Origin: Candidatus Saccharimonadales bacterium
Lineage (GTDB): Bacteria > Patescibacteriota > Saccharimonadia > Saccharimonadales > Saccharimonadaceae
DNA: 5,961 nucleotides
Direction: 5' to 3'
Assembly (NCBI GenBank): GCA_030146045.1
Contig: JASLDG010000001.1
Location: 1-5,961 of the forward strand
Each line of letters opens with the position of its first letter. The stretch's first letter is position 1. The position numbers and the translations under genes were made by a program. The notes under the pieces were generated by a model. The model did no database searches and was not told the origin of the DNA. It saw only the letters and a list, made by a program, of their open reading frames with translations. This document shows, piece after piece, positions 4,449 to 5,961 of this stretch.

Positions 4449-4477
4449 AGTATACGCAAGATTGTGGATAAAAGCAC
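4449..4477 (-). promoter_or_regulatory. tyrS promoter, probably giving a leaderless mRNA
   Basis: On the - strand GTGCTT (4472-4477) is followed after 17 nt by TATACT (4449-4454), and AACAGT then separates this from the ATG. A start 7 nt after the -10 would fall on the A of the ATG. No Shine-Dalgarno exists upstream. The 12-mer GTATACTAACAG is identical to one at the tRNA-Leu promoter (2899-2910). Confidence 0.65.
4463..4471 (-). other. Perfect DnaA-box sequence in the tyrS promoter
   Basis: TTATCCACA on the - strand matches the DnaA-box consensus exactly. It lies between the -35 and -10 of tyrS, where DnaA binding could affect expression. No AT-rich unwinding region or box cluster is present, so this is not an origin. 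Confidence 0.35.
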
Positions 4478-4498
4478 TAGATGGCCGCGCAAAATTAG

Positions 4499-4507
4499 TG
4501 ATATAAT
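4499..4507 (+). promoter_or_regulatory. Extended -10 promoter of the penicillin-binding protein gene
   Basis: TGATATAAT is a perfect extended -10 (TGN plus TATAAT 4502-4507). The base run at the -35 position (AGATGG, 4479-4484) does not match consensus, which is typical of extended -10 promoters. Predicted start is near 4514, giving a UTR of about 30 nt. The promoter diverges from that of tyrS. Confidence 0.7.
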
Positions 4508-4543
4508 AGAGAACAATACTGCTTATGGGGAAACTAGGGAACT

Positions 4544-5961
4544 GTGGCAAAGAAATCAGGCTCACGTAAACTAAACGTCTATTCAAACTTGGCGCACAAA
4601 CGCCGTACCAAAAAAGACGCCGTCGCTCGCAAAAAAGCCGAGTATCTGGCGACGCTACCAAAACATCCAGTCAAACGCTTTTTGGCACGGATGCACCCGA
4701 AGCGTGTCGCTGGCTATTGGTTCAGCAAAAAGGGCTTGCTTATGGTGGCCAAAATTACTGCCGTATTCGTGATTATGATTGTTCTGGGTATCGGTGGAGC
4801 ATTCGCCTACTACCGCAAAGATCTTGACTCGATCCGACCTGAAGAGCTCGCTAAGCGAGTACAGACTACCGTTACTAAATACTATGACCGACGCGGACCT
4901 TCGGCTGAAGCCCAAGGATCACTTCTTTGGGAAGATAAGGGTGATGGCGACTATAAACTTGTTGTTAACGGCAAGGATATCGCACCTCTTATGAAGAAGG
5001 CTACTGTCGCTATTGAAGACAAAGACTTCTATAAGCATGGCGGCGTTAGTATTACCGGTATCACCCGCTCACTTGTTAATAATGCCAATGGCGGTAGTAC
5101 GCAAGGTGGTTCAACTCTTACCCAGCAGCTTGTTAAGCAGGTTTTTTTCTCAGATGAATCGCAAAAGCGCGGTCTTAGCGGTATCCCACGCAAGATTAAA
5201 GAGATAATCCTCTCAATTGAAGTTGAGCGCATGTACAATAAAGACCAGATTTTGGATCTATATCTCAATGAATCGCCATACGGTGGTCGACGAAATGGCG
5301 TGCAATCAGCCGCCAAAACATATTTCAATAAGGACGCCAAGGATCTTTCTCTAGCCGAAGCGTCATTGCTCGCGGGTATTCCAAACCAACCAGGGCTCTA
5401 CGATCCGTACAATGTCAGTGGACATGAAGCGCTTCTGACGCGCCAGCACAAGGTCTTGGCCGCAATGGTAGAGCAAGGTGATATTACACAAAGCGAAGCC
5501 GATGCTGCTAAAGCCGAGCCTGTACTTGACCGCTTACAGCCTCAGTCTTCACAATACCAGAATATTAAAGCGCCCCATTTTGTACAGATGGTACGCACAC
5601 AGTTAGAATCTGAACTAGGAAAAGCGACCGTTGGACAGGGAGGACTTATTGTTACAACCACACTTGACCAAGGTATTCAAGATTCACTCCAAAAGAGCTT
5701 TGATAAAATGTTTAACCCTGATAACCCAAAATACCGCGGTACACCTGAATCGGCAGGATTCACCAACGGCGCTGCCACCGTCGAGGACACGCAAACTGGC
5801 CAGGTTCTCGCCCTCCAAGGAAGTCGTAATTATGACTACCCCGGTTTTGGCCAGGATAATGCTGCGACTGCATACATTCAGCCAGGTTCAACCATAAAGC
5901 CGTTTGTTTACGCAGAGTTATTTGCCCAAAAAGAAGATGCTGCCAAAAATATCTATGGAAG
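4544..5961 (+). CDS. Class A penicillin-binding protein (PBP1a-type, GT51 plus transpeptidase), 3' end outside window
   Basis: This bifunctional membrane enzyme polymerises lipid II into glycan strands and cross-links the peptides outside the membrane. The first 472 residues are visible. A basic, Lys/Arg-rich cytoplasmic tail (1-66) precedes one membrane anchor (about 67-90, VFVIMIVLGIGGAFAYY). The GT51 domain shows IEDKDFYKHGG with catalytic E158 (157-167), GGSTLTQQLVKQ (188-199), RKIKEIILSIEVE with E226 (216-228), YLNESPYGG (240-248) and LSLAEASLLAGIP (268-280). The transpeptidase domain begins near 410 with ATVEDTQTGQVLAL and reaches QPGSTIKPF, where S449 is the nucleophile and K452 its partner. 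The SxN and KTG motifs lie beyond the edge. GTG 4544 is the first in-frame start downstream of the predicted transcription start; AGGGA lies only 3 nt before it, a tight Shine-Dalgarno. Internal ATGs at 4691 and 4742 would lose the tail. ponA/mrcA-type, exact paralogue unknown. Confidence 0.95.
   Translation, partial: MAKKSGSRKLNVYSNLAHKRRTKKDAVARKKAEYLATLPKHPVKRFLARMHPKRVAGYWFSKKGLLMVAKITAVFVIMIVLGIGGAFAYYRKDLDSIRPEELAKRVQTTVTKYYDRRGPSAEAQGSLLWEDKGDGDYKLVVNGKDIAPLMKKATVAIEDKDFYKHGGVSITGITRSLVNNANGGSTQGGSTLTQQLVKQVFFSDESQKRGLSGIPRKIKEIILSIEVERMYNKDQILDLYLNESPYGGRRNGVQSAAKTYFNKDAKDLSLAEASLLAGIPNQPGLYDPYNVSGHEALLTRQHKVLAAMVEQGDITQSEADAAKAEPVLDRLQPQSSQYQNIKAPHFVQMVRTQLESELGKATVGQGGLIVTTTLDQGIQDSLQKSFDKMFNPDNPKYRGTPESAGFTNGAATVEDTQTGQVLALQGSRNYDYPGFGQDNAATAYIQPGSTIKPFVYAELFAQKEDAAKNIYG

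Noticed and set aside
4443..4543. T-box or other leader riboswitch upstream of tyrS
   Set aside because: Only 6 nt separate the -10 from the start codon, so there is no leader RNA to hold one.
4525..4569. 14-codon upstream frame (ATG 4525) overlapping the PBP start
   Set aside because: It has no convincing Shine-Dalgarno and is easily chance; the overlap with GTG 4544 is noted but not supported as a regulatory uORF.
4443..4661. N-terminal extension of tyrS to 477 residues
   Set aside because: The frame is open but the added 73 residues have no TyrRS character, overlap the divergent PBP gene and its promoter, and lie upstream of the best tyrS promoter.
1..5961. CRISPR array, insertion sequence, phage or defence module
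   Set aside because: No regularly spaced repeats, transposase or phage-like genes appear on either strand; flanking genes are housekeeping.

Overview
The window reads as bacterial chromosome from a small-genome lineage, most likely the Candidate Phyla Radiation and probably Saccharibacteria (TM7). The basis is the style of the tyrosyl-tRNA synthetase and of the class A penicillin-binding protein, recalled from family knowledge and not tested by a search. TGA ends two genes (1842-1844 and 2387-2389), so this is not a lineage that reads UGA as glycine. No mobile element, CRISPR array or rRNA is visible.

Left block (1-2420, + strand): the C-terminal half of recG, a 272-residue protein of unknown function, and rsmD form a tight operon (14-nt gap, then a 4-nt overlap) closed by a strong intrinsic terminator. 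The middle protein carries a residue pattern matching the zinc ligands of the phospholipase C / S1-P1 nuclease fold.

Middle block (2412-3229, + strand): three short, self-contained transcription units follow one another, each with its own promoter and intrinsic terminator. They are an unrecognised 99-codon His/Arg-rich gene, a tRNA-Leu(UAG) whose leader and trailer are complementary over 9 nt, and a micro-unit of about 75 nt. The micro-unit starts exactly on an ATG, encodes at most 20 residues, and has a perfect 15-nt palindrome across its -35.

Right block (3228-5961): tyrS on the - strand and a class A penicillin-binding protein on the + strand diverge from a 101-bp intergenic region. tyrS appears to be leaderless, with its -10 only 6 nt before the ATG. 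The PBP has a perfect extended -10 and runs off the window inside its transpeptidase domain, just after the SxxK motif.

Functionally the window mixes housekeeping (fork rescue, 16S rRNA methylation, tyrosine charging, leucine decoding, peptidoglycan synthesis) with several small units that have no recognised counterpart.
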